From contig CAJFIN010000001.1 of assembly GCA_904381335.1 (NCBI GenBank), positions 1-64,000 on the forward strand: a stretch of 64,000 bases of DNA, written 5' to 3'. The notes under the pieces are model-generated. The model was not told the origin of the DNA. It saw only the letters and a list, made by a program, of their open reading frames with translations, and ran no database searches. Shown here one piece after another: positions 1 to 8,017 of the stretch (its first letter is position 1; the number at the start of each line of letters is the position of its first letter). Made by a program: the position numbers and the translations under genes. Source of the stretch: Candidatus Neoanaerotignum galli. Lineage in GTDB: Bacteria; Bacillota; Clostridia; Lachnospirales; Anaerotignaceae.

Positions 1-1
1 A

Positions 2-253
2 AAACTGAGCCATTTGGAAATGGAATATGAAAGCTGCCGTTCAGCGAAAAACGATGTGTCCAACTGGTTGAAAAAGATAAAATTATGCTGTGAAACAGAT
101 GTGCTGTCAAGAGATTTATTAGTAAGTCTAATTGATCACATTGACGTTTCTGAATGCTATGAAGAAAATGGGGAAAAATCCTTCGACATATCTATTACCT
201 ACACTTTTGGTCAGCAAAACGCGGAGGAAAAACCTTATGCGCTTATGGCATAA
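2..253 (+). CDS. Large serine recombinase, C-terminal fragment (runs off the left edge)
   Basis: The frame is open from the first bases and ends at a TAA at 251-253, so only the last 83 or so residues are visible. The region around LIDHIDVSE, followed by a beta-rich segment ending ITYTFGQ, resembles the C-terminal end of large serine recombinases of the TndX/phage-integrase type, where a conserved LIDKI-like segment precedes the stop. The catalytic serine domain and zinc ribbon would lie upstream, outside the window. Such enzymes excise and integrate mobile elements and prophages. The gene faces the 3' end of a tRNA-Ser gene 93 bp away, which fits an element boundary. Whether the gene is intact cannot be told here. 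The family call is from sequence memory only. Confidence 0.6.
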   Translation, partial: KLSHLEMEYESCRSAKNDVSNWLKKIKLCCETDVLSRDLLVSLIDHIDVSECYEENGEKSFDISITYTFGQQNAEEKPYALMA

Positions 254-256
254 AAA

Positions 257-308
257 AAAGACAAACAGGAAATTCACCCACTCCAAAAGTAATTTCCAGT
301 CTGTCTTT
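257..308 (+). terminator. Probable terminator after the recombinase
   Basis: An imperfect inverted repeat of about 16 bases per arm (AGACAAACAGGAAATT against a right arm of AATTTCCAGTCTGTCT) follows the recombinase stop by a few bases. It has an A run on the left and a short T run on the right, so it could end transcripts from the recombinase and also from the opposite side. Confidence 0.5.
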
Positions 309-346
309 CCAGCACATAAACACCAAAAAGGGTATTTATGAATGAA

Positions 347-434
347 CGGAGAAGGAGGGATTTGAACCCTCGCGCCGCGCAAACGACCTACACCCTTAGC
401 AGGGGCGCCTCTTCAGCCACTTGAGTACTTCTCC
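347..434 (-). tRNA. tRNA-Ser (anticodon GCU)
   Basis: The minus strand folds as a class II tRNA of 88 nt. The acceptor stem is GGAGAAG/CTTCTCC, the anticodon stem CGCCC/GGGTG with one G-U pair, and the loop CTGCTAA carries anticodon GCT, which reads AGC and AGU. A long variable arm typical of serine tRNAs (TCGTTTGCGCGGCGCGA region) precedes a T arm with GGTTCAAATCC. CCA is not encoded. The 3' end points at the recombinase fragment, so this gene is a possible attachment site. Confidence 0.95.
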
Positions 435-502
435 ACAGATGACCTACTGCAAGAATCAGTATACCATAGTATGAACGTTCTTGTCAAGGGATTTTTTCTT
501 TT

Positions 503-1396
503 TTAACGCCGCACTCGAATGGCCTTGGGTCGGTTATCAATTTCCACAAAAGTATGCGCACCACCATATTCCCCATCCAACGTCCAATCCACTGCTTCAT
601 CAAACGTCAACAGCAGGGCTTTGGTCTGAAATTTCAAAAAGAACCGGCCCTCATATTCATGCATTAAAAGGCCCGTCAAAATCTCCTGCATCTCCAGCGG
701 CGTCTGCGGCTCCCGAATAAACAAGCACTCAAATAGCCCATCGTTGAGCCGTACCTCCTCATAATCATAAATCCGCATCCCGCCCACATAGATGGAATTA
801 GAAACCATGCCATAAATAAAGGATCCTTCCTCCTGGAGCCCATCATGCTCCAGTACCACATGATACCCCCGCAAGGTCGCCGCCCGTTTAATCCCCTCTA
901 AGATATATGCCATGTGGCCCAACAAATTTTTCGTCACTTGGGGCGTGGCATAGGACACATCGGTAAATGCCCCAAAGGCAGCAATATACACAAAAAAATT
1001 ATCGTTAAACCGGCCCACATCACAAGAAACAGCTTTCCCTCTCACCGCCGGATCAATGGACTGAGGCAATTTTTTTGGAATGTGCATACTAGAGGCAAAA
1101 TCATTCGTACTGCCCGCCGGAATATACCCCACCTCCGGCCGGCTCAGCCGTGGCAGCTCCATCAATGCCTTCACCGTTTCATTTAATGTGCCATCGCCGC
1201 CGGAGATGACCAGAAGCTGCTTACGGGCGCCTTTTTCCAGCACCGTCTCATAGGCATCCAGTTTTTTTTGGGTAGGGCGTACCTCTACGGCATATCCCTC
1301 TTTCACCAATGAATCTACCACATCAAATAAATTATTTTTGATCGTTCCCTTTCCCGAAAACGGATTAAAAATAAAAAGTGCCTTGGGTGCTGCCAT
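503..1396 (-). CDS. Diacylglycerol kinase family lipid kinase (YegS/DgkB-like)
   Basis: The 297-residue protein starts with a Rossmann-like segment containing NPFSGKG and has the family's nucleotide-binding signature GGDGTLNE near residue 66 and PAGSTNDF near residue 95, both typical of the DAGK catalytic domain (NAD-kinase/DAGK fold). Members phosphorylate diacylglycerol, sphingoid or related lipids with ATP at the inner membrane face, recycling diacylglycerol from lipoteichoic acid or membrane turnover. Length fits the family (about 290-310). The start is supported by GGGGAGG nine bases upstream. It is a single gene between the tRNA and the acl genes. Substrate cannot be read from sequence; DgkB-like is the best guess. 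Confidence 0.88.
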   Translation of the reverse strand: MAAPKALFIFNPFSGKGTIKNNLFDVVDSLVKEGYAVEVRPTQKKLDAYETVLEKGARKQLLVISGGDGTLNETVKALMELPRLSRPEVGYIPAGSTNDFASSMHIPKKLPQSIDPAVRGKAVSCDVGRFNDNFFVYIAAFGAFTDVSYATPQVTKNLLGHMAYILEGIKRAATLRGYHVVLEHDGLQEEGSFIYGMVSNSIYVGGMRIYDYEEVRLNDGLFECLFIREPQTPLEMQEILTGLLMHEYEGRFFLKFQTKALLLTFDEAVDWTLDGEYGGAHTFVEIDNRPKAIRVRR

Positions 1397-1473
1397 CCAG
1401 ATTTCCTCCCCCTGTTGCCGTGTACTTTAGGCTTGTCCTGTGCCACAACCACAGATATCTAGCTAATTAAATT

Positions 1474-1502
1474 ATTATACTATGTACTATCAGAAAATAC
1501 AA
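1474..1502 (-). promoter_or_regulatory. SigA-type promoter for the lipid kinase gene
   Basis: On the minus strand TTGTAT and TATAAT are separated by 17 bases, about 80 bases before the start codon at 1396. The -10 is perfect and the -35 matches at four of six positions. Confidence 0.6.
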
Positions 1503-1763
1503 TCAATAAAATCCGCTCAAAACTCCCTTTTTTCGTAAAGGCGAAGGAGAAAACCCTCCAGTAAATTTCACTATTATTTAGAACATTTCTTTAATTATCT
1601 GGAATCGCCTTAAATCCTTCTTTGCGCATCTTTTAGATAAAGCCTTGATTTTTCAGGGGTTTTACGTTTTTTACGGCACAAAGGTTCAGCCAAAATTCTA
1701 TTTAATAAAAAGATCGTTCTATTTGTCAGAACAGGTTTTTTCTAAAAAACTTTCGGTCAGGGC

Positions 1764-1794
1764 TTGACTTTCTAGGGTGGGCATGCCTTATAAT
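1764..1794 (+). promoter_or_regulatory. Promoter of the acl gene pair
   Basis: TTGACT and a perfect TATAAT are separated by 19 bases, longer than ideal, about 75 bases before the first acl start codon. No better promoter is seen in the gap. Confidence 0.55.
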
Positions 1795-1804
1795 AAAGAA
1801 GAAA

Positions 1805-1831
1805 GGAAAGCCCCCCTCTCTTGGGGCTTCC
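1805..1831 (+). promoter_or_regulatory. Leader hairpin before acl1
   Basis: GGAAAGCCCC and GGGGCTTCC form a GC-rich stem just after the presumed transcription start. No T run follows, so it is not a typical terminator. It may stabilise the mRNA 5' end of what is probably a highly expressed gene pair; that role is inferred. Confidence 0.4.
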
Positions 1832-1867
1832 TCACAGAACAATACCATCTTCAAAGGAGGAATTCAA

Positions 1868-2323
1868 ATGGTAGGAGAGAAAGTAGTACTGCACGCAATG
1901 ATGAAAGGCAGCGATGGCCATTACGTTGGCGGCCTGGTAAACGGCGCTCGTATCGTTCATTTCTGGGGCGATGTGGGAACGGAATTGATGGTTCGTGTTG
2001 ATGGCGACATCAGCTTGTTCCTGGGCTATGAAGAAATCAACTTCACCGCTCCTGTATACGTTGGCGACTTCATGGAATATGTTGGCTGGATTGAAAAAGT
2101 AGGCAACACTTCCTATACCTGCAAATTCGAAGCTTACAAAGTAGCTACCATGTGTGACCGCACCGATATGGATATGACTGGTCTGGAACATACCGCAGCT
2201 ACCGCTTGTGTACCTCCCATCCTTTGCGGCACTGCTACCGGCAGCCTGTACATCGCTAAGAAGGACCAGAGAGGCGAAACCGACCCTGCGTTCGTTCATG
2301 AACACACGGTGAAAAAGAAATAA
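1868..2323 (+). CDS. acl: Beta-alanyl-CoA (or 3-aminobutyryl-CoA) ammonia-lyase, copy 1
   Basis: A 151-residue hotdog-fold protein that closely resembles, from memory, beta-alanyl-CoA:ammonia lyase of Clostridium propionicum, for example GDVGTELMV, DGDISLFLGY, FTAPVYVGDFMEY and ATGSLYIAKKDQRG. That enzyme reversibly adds ammonia to acryloyl-CoA to give beta-alanyl-CoA; close relatives (Kal) deaminate L-3-aminobutyryl-CoA in lysine fermentation. A perfect AAAGGAGG lies seven bases before the ATG. A near-identical gene follows 67 bp downstream. Differences from copy 2 are mostly conservative, with a charged tail ending HTVKKK. The family is clear, but the substrate cannot be decided, since no CoA-transferase, acyl-CoA dehydrogenase or lysine-pathway gene is present here. 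Confidence 0.85.
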   Translation: MVGEKVVLHAMMKGSDGHYVGGLVNGARIVHFWGDVGTELMVRVDGDISLFLGYEEINFTAPVYVGDFMEYVGWIEKVGNTSYTCKFEAYKVATMCDRTDMDMTGLEHTAATACVPPILCGTATGSLYIAKKDQRGETDPAFVHEHTVKKK

Positions 2324-2390
2324 AACTGACCACATCAGCGGACAAACCTATTTTTCCAAAACAGAATTTTTTGTATAGGAGGAATTGAAC

Positions 2391-2846
2391 ATGATCGGAT
2401 CTAAAGTAGTACATCACGTGATGATGAGAGGCGCTGACGGCCATTACGTTGGCGGCCTGGTAAACGGCGCTCGTATCGTTGATATGTGGGGCGATGTTGG
2501 TACCGAACTGATGGTATATGTTGATGGTGATATCAGCCTGTTCCTTGGCTACAAAGACATCAAATTTACCGCTCCCGTATACGTTGGCGACTTCATGGAA
2601 TATCATGGCTGGATCGAAAAGATCGGTAACTGCTCTTACACCTGCCACTTTGAAGCTTACAAAGTAGCTACCATGTGCGACCGCACCGATATGGATATGA
2701 CTGGCATTGCTCACACCGCCGCTACCGCTTGTGTACCTCCCGTACTTTGCGCTACTGCCACTGGCAGCCTTTATATCGCAAAGAAAGACCAGAGAGGTCC
2801 TCAGCATCCTGATTTCATGGATGCAAAACACAACAGCTCCAAATAA
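2391..2846 (+). CDS. acl: Beta-alanyl-CoA (or 3-aminobutyryl-CoA) ammonia-lyase, copy 2
   Basis: Tandem paralogue of the preceding gene, also 151 residues and highly similar along its whole length. Its ending (KKDQRGPQHPDF, DAKH) resembles the Clostridium propionicum enzyme even more than copy 1 does. An upstream TTG at 2385 is in frame, but AGGAGG at 2377-2382 places the start at the ATG at 2391. The gene is followed at once by a strong terminator, so the two copies form a bicistronic unit. C. propionicum is also reported to carry two acl genes, so the duplication may be old or selected for dosage. The same substrate uncertainty applies as for copy 1. Confidence 0.86.
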   Translation: MIGSKVVHHVMMRGADGHYVGGLVNGARIVDMWGDVGTELMVYVDGDISLFLGYKDIKFTAPVYVGDFMEYHGWIEKIGNCSYTCHFEAYKVATMCDRTDMDMTGIAHTAATACVPPVLCATATGSLYIAKKDQRGPQHPDFMDAKHNSSK

Positions 2847-2863
2847 GAATTCCTTTTGCGAAG

Positions 2864-2892
2864 AGCTCCCATCATTGGATGGGAGCTTTTTT
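2864..2892 (+). terminator. Terminator of the acl operon
   Basis: AGCTCCCATC and GATGGGAGCT form a perfect 10-bp stem with a four-base loop, followed by six T residues, 18 bases after the acl2 stop. Confidence 0.9.
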
Positions 2893-3273
2893 ATCCCAAA
2901 ATCTAAGGGGCAGGTGCTCGGTTTTCTGCCGCCCTGCCCCAACTGTCTCCTTTTACCATATCCTGTGCCTACACGAGCCTTTGTGCCTTCGCGAAAACCA
3001 GTCCTTTTCTGCATCCTTGCCAACGGGTAAAGCTATTTTTTCTAGCCTCCTACTTTTCCTTTTTGGTTACATTTCGCTTTTCTTTCTTCCTTCTGTTCCT
3101 TTTCTTTTTCCCTTTCGAAGCCGGTTCAAACATCCCCTTTTTGTGCAAAACAGAAAACTTGATCCAAAGGGATATAAAATTTAAGCTCTTTCTTGCTCGA
3201 AAGTTTGTGAAGAAAATAGTACTAATTTTGTACCAGATTTATCCCCTATCCCCGGTCAAATTGTTTATAACTT
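2893..3273. other. Intergenic region, no gene seen
   Basis: Pyrimidine-rich on the plus strand, with short frames only and no ribosome-binding sites before them. Nothing beyond the flanking terminator and the DnaA-box pair at its right edge is supported. Confidence 0.6.
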
Positions 3274-3291
3274 TGTGGATAATGTGGATAA
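3274..3291 (-). promoter_or_regulatory. Two abutting perfect DnaA boxes
   Basis: TGTGGATAA occurs twice back to back (3274-3282 and 3283-3291), which is TTATCCACA twice on the minus strand. Both match the DnaA-box consensus exactly and touch the murC stop codon. No terminator-like stem with a T run is formed here, so DnaA binding is the simpler reading. The site lies about 56-58 kb from the origin. Confidence 0.6.
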
Positions 3292-4668
3292 CTAGTCTTG
3301 AAGAAGCTTTTCTCCCACTAAATACACATCTCCTGCGCCCAAAGTTATAAACAGATCCTGTGGAGAAAGGGTGGATTTCAAATAGGAAACTATCTCATCA
3401 AAAGAAGAGATATATTGTGCATCTTTTCCAAGCTCCGCCATTTTTTGTGCAATTTCACGGCTATGGATCAACCCTGTATCCTTTTCCCGCGCGGCATAAA
3501 TATCTGTTACAATCACATGGTCTGCATCCGCAAACGCATGCACAAAGTCGTCAAACAATGTCAATGCCCGGCTATACGTATGGGGCTGAAATACGCACCA
3601 AACTTCGCTTTTGGCTACCCGCTTAGCTGCTGCCAAGGTGGCCCGGATCTCTGTGGGATGATGCGCATAATCATCCACCACCAATGTGCCGTGATATTCA
3701 CCTTTCCGCTCAAAGCGGCGGTGTACACCAGTATAACTGTTTAACCCCTCCAAAATGGCTTCCATGGGCAAATGAAGGGCACTAGCAGCTGCCACCGCAG
3801 CCAAGGCATTTAAAATATTATGCTCACCCGGCACCTGCAGACAGACCTCGCCCTGTGATACACCGTCTTTCATGGCTGTAAAACAAAATCTGCCCTGATT
3901 TTCCCGAATATTGGCCGGCTGCCACTGATCGTTATCGCTCCGGCCATAGGTGATCACTGGACAGGACAAATCCTTTGTCACTGTAGCAAAGCCTGGAATT
4001 TCACCATTGATGATCAGCACCCCTTCCGGCGGGATATTTTGGGCAAAGCGGTGAAACGCTTCTTCCACAGCGTTTAAATTTTTAAAAAAGTCTAAATGCT
4101 CTGCTTCCACATTCAAAATAATCCCAATGAGAGGATGAAACTCCAAAAAACTATTATGATACTCGCAGGCCTCCGCCAAAAAATAGGAAGAATATCCCAC
4201 CCGGATATTGCCGCCAATGGCCGGCAATACACCGCCCACTGTGATGGTAGGGTCGCAATGTGCGGCCAGAAAAATCTGGCTCAGCATAGAGGTTGTGGTG
4301 GTTTTACCATGGGTACCGCTAACGGCCACCGACTGACTGTAATGCTTCATAATTTCGCCCAGCAGCACCGAGCGCTCAATGGCCAAAATGCCCCGGCGCC
4401 GCGCTTCTACTAGCTCCGGATTATCCTCTTTGACGGCAGCCGTATATACCACCAGCTGCAAGTCGTCTGTAATATTTTGAGCTTTTTGTCCATAATGGAC
4501 GGGAATACCCAATTCCTCTAATTTTTTTGTGGTCTTGGACGGTTTTAAATCTGAACCTGATACCTGGCATCCTTTTTTTTGCAGGATCTGTGCCAAGCCG
4601 CTCATAGAAATACCGCCAATGCCGATGAAATACACATTGTTATGGCTTGTTTTGAAGTCCAAGGTCAT
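3292..4668 (-). CDS. murC: UDP-N-acetylmuramate--L-alanine ligase
   Basis: A cytoplasmic Mur ligase that joins L-alanine to UDP-MurNAc using ATP, the first step of peptide-stem assembly in peptidoglycan. The N-terminal Rossmann motif IGIGGISMSGLA (about residues 14-25) binds the UDP sugar, GTHGKTTTTSM (about 117) is the ATP-binding P-loop, and VDDYAHHPTEI (about 330) is the usual motif of the C-terminal domain. At 458 residues it has normal length. An in-frame ATG at 4692 exists, but AAGGTGG six bases before the ATG at 4668 fixes the start there. It is alone, not in a dcw cluster; a promoter is visible upstream and DnaA boxes sit at its 3' end. Confidence 0.96.
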   Translation of the reverse strand: MTLDFKTSHNNVYFIGIGGISMSGLAQILQKKGCQVSGSDLKPSKTTKKLEELGIPVHYGQKAQNITDDLQLVVYTAAVKEDNPELVEARRRGILAIERSVLLGEIMKHYSQSVAVSGTHGKTTTTSMLSQIFLAAHCDPTITVGGVLPAIGGNIRVGYSSYFLAEACEYHNSFLEFHPLIGIILNVEAEHLDFFKNLNAVEEAFHRFAQNIPPEGVLIINGEIPGFATVTKDLSCPVITYGRSDNDQWQPANIRENQGRFCFTAMKDGVSQGEVCLQVPGEHNILNALAAVAAASALHLPMEAILEGLNSYTGVHRRFERKGEYHGTLVVDDYAHHPTEIRATLAAAKRVAKSEVWCVFQPHTYSRALTLFDDFVHAFADADHVIVTDIYAAREKDTGLIHSREIAQKMAELGKDAQYISSFDEIVSYLKSTLSPQDLFITLGAGDVYLVGEKLLQD

Positions 4669-4709
4669 TTCTTTCCACCTTCTTTTTTTCATTGGTCCGT
4701 ACGGTTAAA

Positions 4710-4738
4710 AGTATACTATACCAGAAACAGAAAGTCTA
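4710..4738 (-). promoter_or_regulatory. Promoter of murC
   Basis: TAGACT, 17 bases, TATACT on the minus strand, about 40 bases before the murC start codon. Confidence 0.55.
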
Positions 4739-5164
4739 TAACGGAATGGGAAGGCTTTTTTATTTTCAGGCACCTTTTGGCGCACAGTTACTGCTGGAAG
4801 GGATGGAATCGTGGGAAGAAGAAACTGGCTTTTTTTATTTGTATGTTTCATGTAACAGGCTAGATGAAGAAAAATCAACTCTCCATGAAAGGGCAGATAA
4901 TACAAAAAATTGAACAAATTGTCGATTATTTTAGAGTTATTTTGTTAATTTCGTATATTTTGATGAAATTAAACTGTTAAATATTAGAAAATTGCCAAAA
5001 AAACATGCGAAAAAGTTAGAAAAAATGAAAGAACAACCCTGAATTAAGGGCAAAAATAATAAAAACTATTTATTCTTCCTTTTGTTTATGATACAATAAG
5101 AGAGAAAACCATCCTGGTTTTTATTGCACCATAGAGCATTTGGAAGGCAAAAGGAGAGGCTACT
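4739..5164. other. Intergenic region murC-glgC
   Basis: AT-rich gap between divergently transcribed genes. A possible glgC promoter is TTTATT, 17 bases, TACAAT (-10 at 5092-5097), about 70 bases before glgC. Nothing else is supported. Confidence 0.5.
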
Positions 5165-6448
5165 ATGAGCAAGAATGAAATGATTGCAATGCTCCTGGCC
5201 GGCGGTCAGGGCAGCAGGTTAGGAATTTTAACAAAAAAAATTGCAAAACCGGCAGTTGCTTTTGGCGGCAGTTACCGAATCATTGATTTCGCTTTGAGCA
5301 ATTGCATCAATTCCGGTGTATATACGGTGGGCGTACTGACCCAATATCAGCCTCTGCGCCTGAACCAGCATATCGGCATTGGTATCCCCTGGGATTTGGA
5401 CCGGCAAAACGGTGGCGTTACCATCCTGACCCCCCATGTAAAAAGCGGGGAAGAAAGCGGAGAATGGTTTATGGGTACCGCCAATGCCATTTATCAGAAC
5501 ATAGAATATATTGACCAAAATGACCCAGAATATGTGCTGATTCTCTCCGGCGACCACATTTATAAAATGGATTACTCCAAAATGTTGGAACTGCATAAGG
5601 AAAAAGAAGCCACAGCCACTATTGCTGTATTAGAAGTGCCGATGGAAGAAGCAAGCCGGTTTGGCATTATGAACGCCGATGCGCAGGACAGAATCTACGA
5701 ATTTGAAGAAAAACCCGCACAGCCCAAAAGTAATCTGGCCAGTATGGGAATTTATATCTTCACCTGGAAAAAACTACGGGAGGTGCTCATTGCCGACAGC
5801 CGAATCCATGCCGACAGCGATTTTGGCAATCATATCATTCCAAAACTACTGGCAGAAGAGGAAGCCTTATATGCTTACCGGTTCCATGGATATTGGAAAG
5901 ATGTGGGCACAATCCAAAGCTATTGGGAAGCCAACCGAGAACTGATCAAAACCTTGCCAGATTTTAACCTCTATGAGGATGATTGGAAAATCTATACAAA
6001 TACTGTACATCAACCGCCTCAATTCATTGGCGAACACGCCCAGGTAACCACCAGCATCATCTCTGATGGCTGTGAAGTATATGGCTCGGTTCATTCTTCC
6101 GTACTAGGACGAGATGTGATTGTAGAAGAAGGAGCCAAAATCAAAGATTCCATCATCATGGCAAACTGCGTGATCGGCAAAAACGCTGTCATTGATACCT
6201 GCATTATCGATGAAAACACAGTGGTAAACGAAGGGGTACAAATGGGGCTGTGGGATAATATTCCCAATGAAGACAAGCCAAAAATCTACCATACCGGTAT
6301 CACCGTTGTGGGAGAAGATACCGTTATCCCACCAGGAATGCAGATCGGGAAAAACTGTGTCATCTATGGCGCCACCACGCCAGAGCAATATCCAGAAGGA
6401 AAATTGCCCAGTGGGCAAAGCATCATCCTCGAGGAGGTGGAGTTATGA
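5165..6448 (+). CDS. glgC: Glucose-1-phosphate adenylyltransferase, catalytic subunit
   Basis: Makes ADP-glucose from glucose-1-phosphate and ATP, the committed step of bacterial glycogen synthesis. The nucleotidyltransferase domain starts with AGGQGSRLG (about residue 13), followed by KPAVAFGG and [20 protein letters not shown] (about 128) carries the catalytic aspartate and FEEKP (about 180) the glucose-phosphate-binding lysine. The C-terminal part is a left-handed beta-helix. At 427 residues it is full length. AGGAGAGG lies before the ATG. The stop overlaps the glgD start (ATGA), so the two are translationally coupled and probably form a GlgC-GlgD enzyme. No glgA, glgB or glgP lies nearby. 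Confidence 0.95.
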   Translation: MSKNEMIAMLLAGGQGSRLGILTKKIAKPAVAFGGSYRIIDFALSNCINSGVYTVGVLTQYQPLRLNQHIGIGIPWDLDRQNGGVTILTPHVKSGEESGEWFMGTANAIYQNIEYIDQNDPEYVLILSGDHIYKMDYSKMLELHKEKEATATIAVLEVPMEEASRFGIMNADAQDRIYEFEEKPAQPKSNLASMGIYIFTWKKLREVLIADSRIHADSDFGNHIIPKLLAEEEALYAYRFHGYWKDVGTIQSYWEANRELIKTLPDFNLYEDDWKIYTNTVHQPPQFIGEHAQVTTSIISDGCEVYGSVHSSVLGRDVIVEEGAKIKDSIIMANCVIGKNAVIDTCIIDENTVVNEGVQMGLWDNIPNEDKPKIYHTGITVVGEDTVIPPGMQIGKNCVIYGATTPEQYPEGKLPSGQSIILEEVEL

Positions 6449-7569
6449 AAGCCATTGGCATCATTTTAGCGGGTGGCAGCAGTGAAATGCGGCTTGGCGC
6501 CCTGACCCAATCCCGCGCCGCCTCGGCCATGCCTGTGGGCAGCTGTTACCGCACCATCGACTTCCCTTTAAGCAATATGTCAAACTCCCGTATCAGCAAA
6601 GTGGCGGTTATCACCCAGTTCAACTCCCGTTCTTTAAATGACCATCTCAATAGTGCCAAATGGTGGGAGTTAGGGCGCAAACAAGGGGGCCTTTACATCT
6701 ATACCCCTTATATCAGCAGCGATAATTCTTTTTGGTTTCGGGGTACGGCAGATTCCATCTATCAGAATATCACCTTCCTCAAAAAAAGCGTAGAACCATA
6801 TGTGGTGATTGCTTCCGGGGATGCCGTATATAAAATGGACTACCAAAAGGTCCTGCGGGAGCATAATCGCTCCGGCGCTGACATTACCGTAGTGTACAAA
6901 GATTTTTCCGGTGAAGCAGATAAAGATTTAACCAAATATGGTATTTTAGAGCTGGATGAGGATAACCGAATCATTGGGTTTGAAGAAAAACCGGTGGAAC
7001 CAAAAACCAGCAATGCCTCTTTAGGCATTTATATTATCGCCAGAACAAAGCTGATTGAACTGCTGGAAGCTATCGTTCCTGAAGGCCGGTACGACTTCGT
7101 AAAAGACATCTTGATGCGTTACCGTAAACATCTGCTCATCCGCGGCTATCAGTTTGAAGGCTATTGGAGCAGCGTAGGCGGCGGAATTTTAGATTATTAT
7201 AAGACCAATATGGATTTTCTGAAGAAAGAAGTACGGGACATCTTCTGTAAAGAATATCCTTATATCAATACCAAAATCAAAGACGAACCTCCGGTAAAAT
7301 ATAATGGCGGCGCCCAGGTGCACACTTCCATTGCCGGCGGCGGCACCATCATCAATGGCACTGTGGAACATTCCGTCCTGTTTCGCCGGGTCTTTATTGG
7401 TGAAAACGCAGTGGTAAAAAACAGCATCATCATGGAAGGATGCTATATCGGAAACAACAGCTATGTGGAAAATGCCATATTGGATAAAAATGTTGTTATC
7501 TCAGAGAGCAAACGGATCGTGGGAGAGGAAGGAACTCCAGCAATTTATCCGAAAGGCTCTGTGATATAA
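6445..7569 (+). CDS. glgD: GlgD, regulatory paralogue of ADP-glucose pyrophosphorylase
   Basis: Shares the fold of GlgC but with a decayed nucleotide motif: [10 protein letters not shown] replaces the canonical glycine-rich loop and [10 protein letters not shown] lacks the lysine seen in KPAVAFGG of Glg[11 protein letters not shown] and FEEKP remain. At 374 residues it is shorter than GlgC, as usual for GlgD. In Firmicutes GlgD activates GlgC in a heterotetramer and has little or no activity alone; that role here is by family knowledge. GAGGAGGTGG precedes the start inside the end of glgC. Confidence 0.93.
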   Translation: MKAIGIILAGGSSEMRLGALTQSRAASAMPVGSCYRTIDFPLSNMSNSRISKVAVITQFNSRSLNDHLNSAKWWELGRKQGGLYIYTPYISSDNSFWFRGTADSIYQNITFLKKSVEPYVVIASGDAVYKMDYQKVLREHNRSGADITVVYKDFSGEADKDLTKYGILELDEDNRIIGFEEKPVEPKTSNASLGIYIIARTKLIELLEAIVPEGRYDFVKDILMRYRKHLLIRGYQFEGYWSSVGGGILDYYKTNMDFLKKEVRDIFCKEYPYINTKIKDEPPVKYNGGAQVHTSIAGGGTIINGTVEHSVLFRRVFIGENAVVKNSIIMEGCYIGNNSYVENAILDKNVVISESKRIVGEEGTPAIYPKGSVI

Positions 7570-7623
7570 ATTACAACGGTCAAAGCGACTTGTCGGCTTG
7601 ACAAAATAAGGGGTGACTCCATT

Positions 7624-7926
7624 ATGGAAATTACAGATGTAAGAGTAAGAAAAGTAAACACGGAAGGGAAAATGAAAGCAGTCGTCTCTGTGACCTTTGA
7701 TAATGCCTTTGTCGTGCATGACATCAAAGTGATCGAGCGGGATACGGATCTATTCATCGCCATGCCCAGCCGAAAAACGGCAGAAGGCGAATTTCGCGAT
7801 GTAGCTCATCCAATCAATGCAGAGACTCGAGAAATGATCCAAAAGATTATTCTCGAAAAATATGCAGAAGCTTTATCTCAACTGGAGGCAGAAGAAGACA
7901 ATGCTTCCATTGCTCTGACAAAGTAA
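7624..7926 (+). CDS. spoVG: SpoVG family RNA/DNA-binding regulator
   Basis: A 100-residue protein with the SpoVG hallmarks [11 protein letters not shown] at the N-terminus, [23 protein letters not shown] and the strongly conserved FIAMPSRK followed by DVAHPI. SpoVG is a small regulator that binds RNA and DNA and affects sporulation septation, cell-wall and virulence genes in different Firmicutes. It follows glgD by 54 bp, with AGGGGTGA before the ATG, and may be read from the same transcript. Two terminators follow it. Normal length (about 85-100); the acidic tail is variable in the family. Confidence 0.95.
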   Translation: MEITDVRVRKVNTEGKMKAVVSVTFDNAFVVHDIKVIERDTDLFIAMPSRKTAEGEFRDVAHPINAETREMIQKIILEKYAEALSQLEAEEDNASIALTK

Positions 7927-7947
7927 AAGAAACATAAAGCCGACTGG

Positions 7948-7980
7948 CTGTCCCATCCATAAAAAGGTGGGACAGTTTTT
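7948..7980 (+). terminator. Terminator of glgCD-spoVG
   Basis: CTGTCCCA and TGGGACAG pair around an AT-rich loop, followed by five T residues, 21 bases after the spoVG stop. Confidence 0.85.
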
Positions 7981-7991
7981 CTGTAAACAAT

Positions 7992-8017
7992 AAAAAAGAG
8001 CCCTTCGGCTCTTTTTT
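7992..8017. terminator. Bidirectional terminator between spoVG and folA
   Basis: AAAAAAGAGCC, loop CTTC, GGCTCTTTTTT: a compact stem with A and T runs on its two sides. It overlaps the folA stop codon on the minus strand and backs up the spoVG terminator on the plus strand. Confidence 0.88.

Larger units (their letters stand above)
1397..1867. other. Intergenic region with divergent promoters
   Basis: This 471-bp AT-rich gap holds the promoter of the lipid-kinase gene on the minus strand and the promoter and leader of the acl pair on the plus strand. Between them I see no convincing gene. A short inverted repeat, GTTCT and AGAAC around 1725-1741, sits upstream of the acl promoter and could be a weak operator, but it is too short to call. 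Confidence 0.7.

Noticed and set aside
7948-8017. Small RNA between spoVG and folA
   Set aside because: Two terminators in a row explain the structure; no promoter lies between them.
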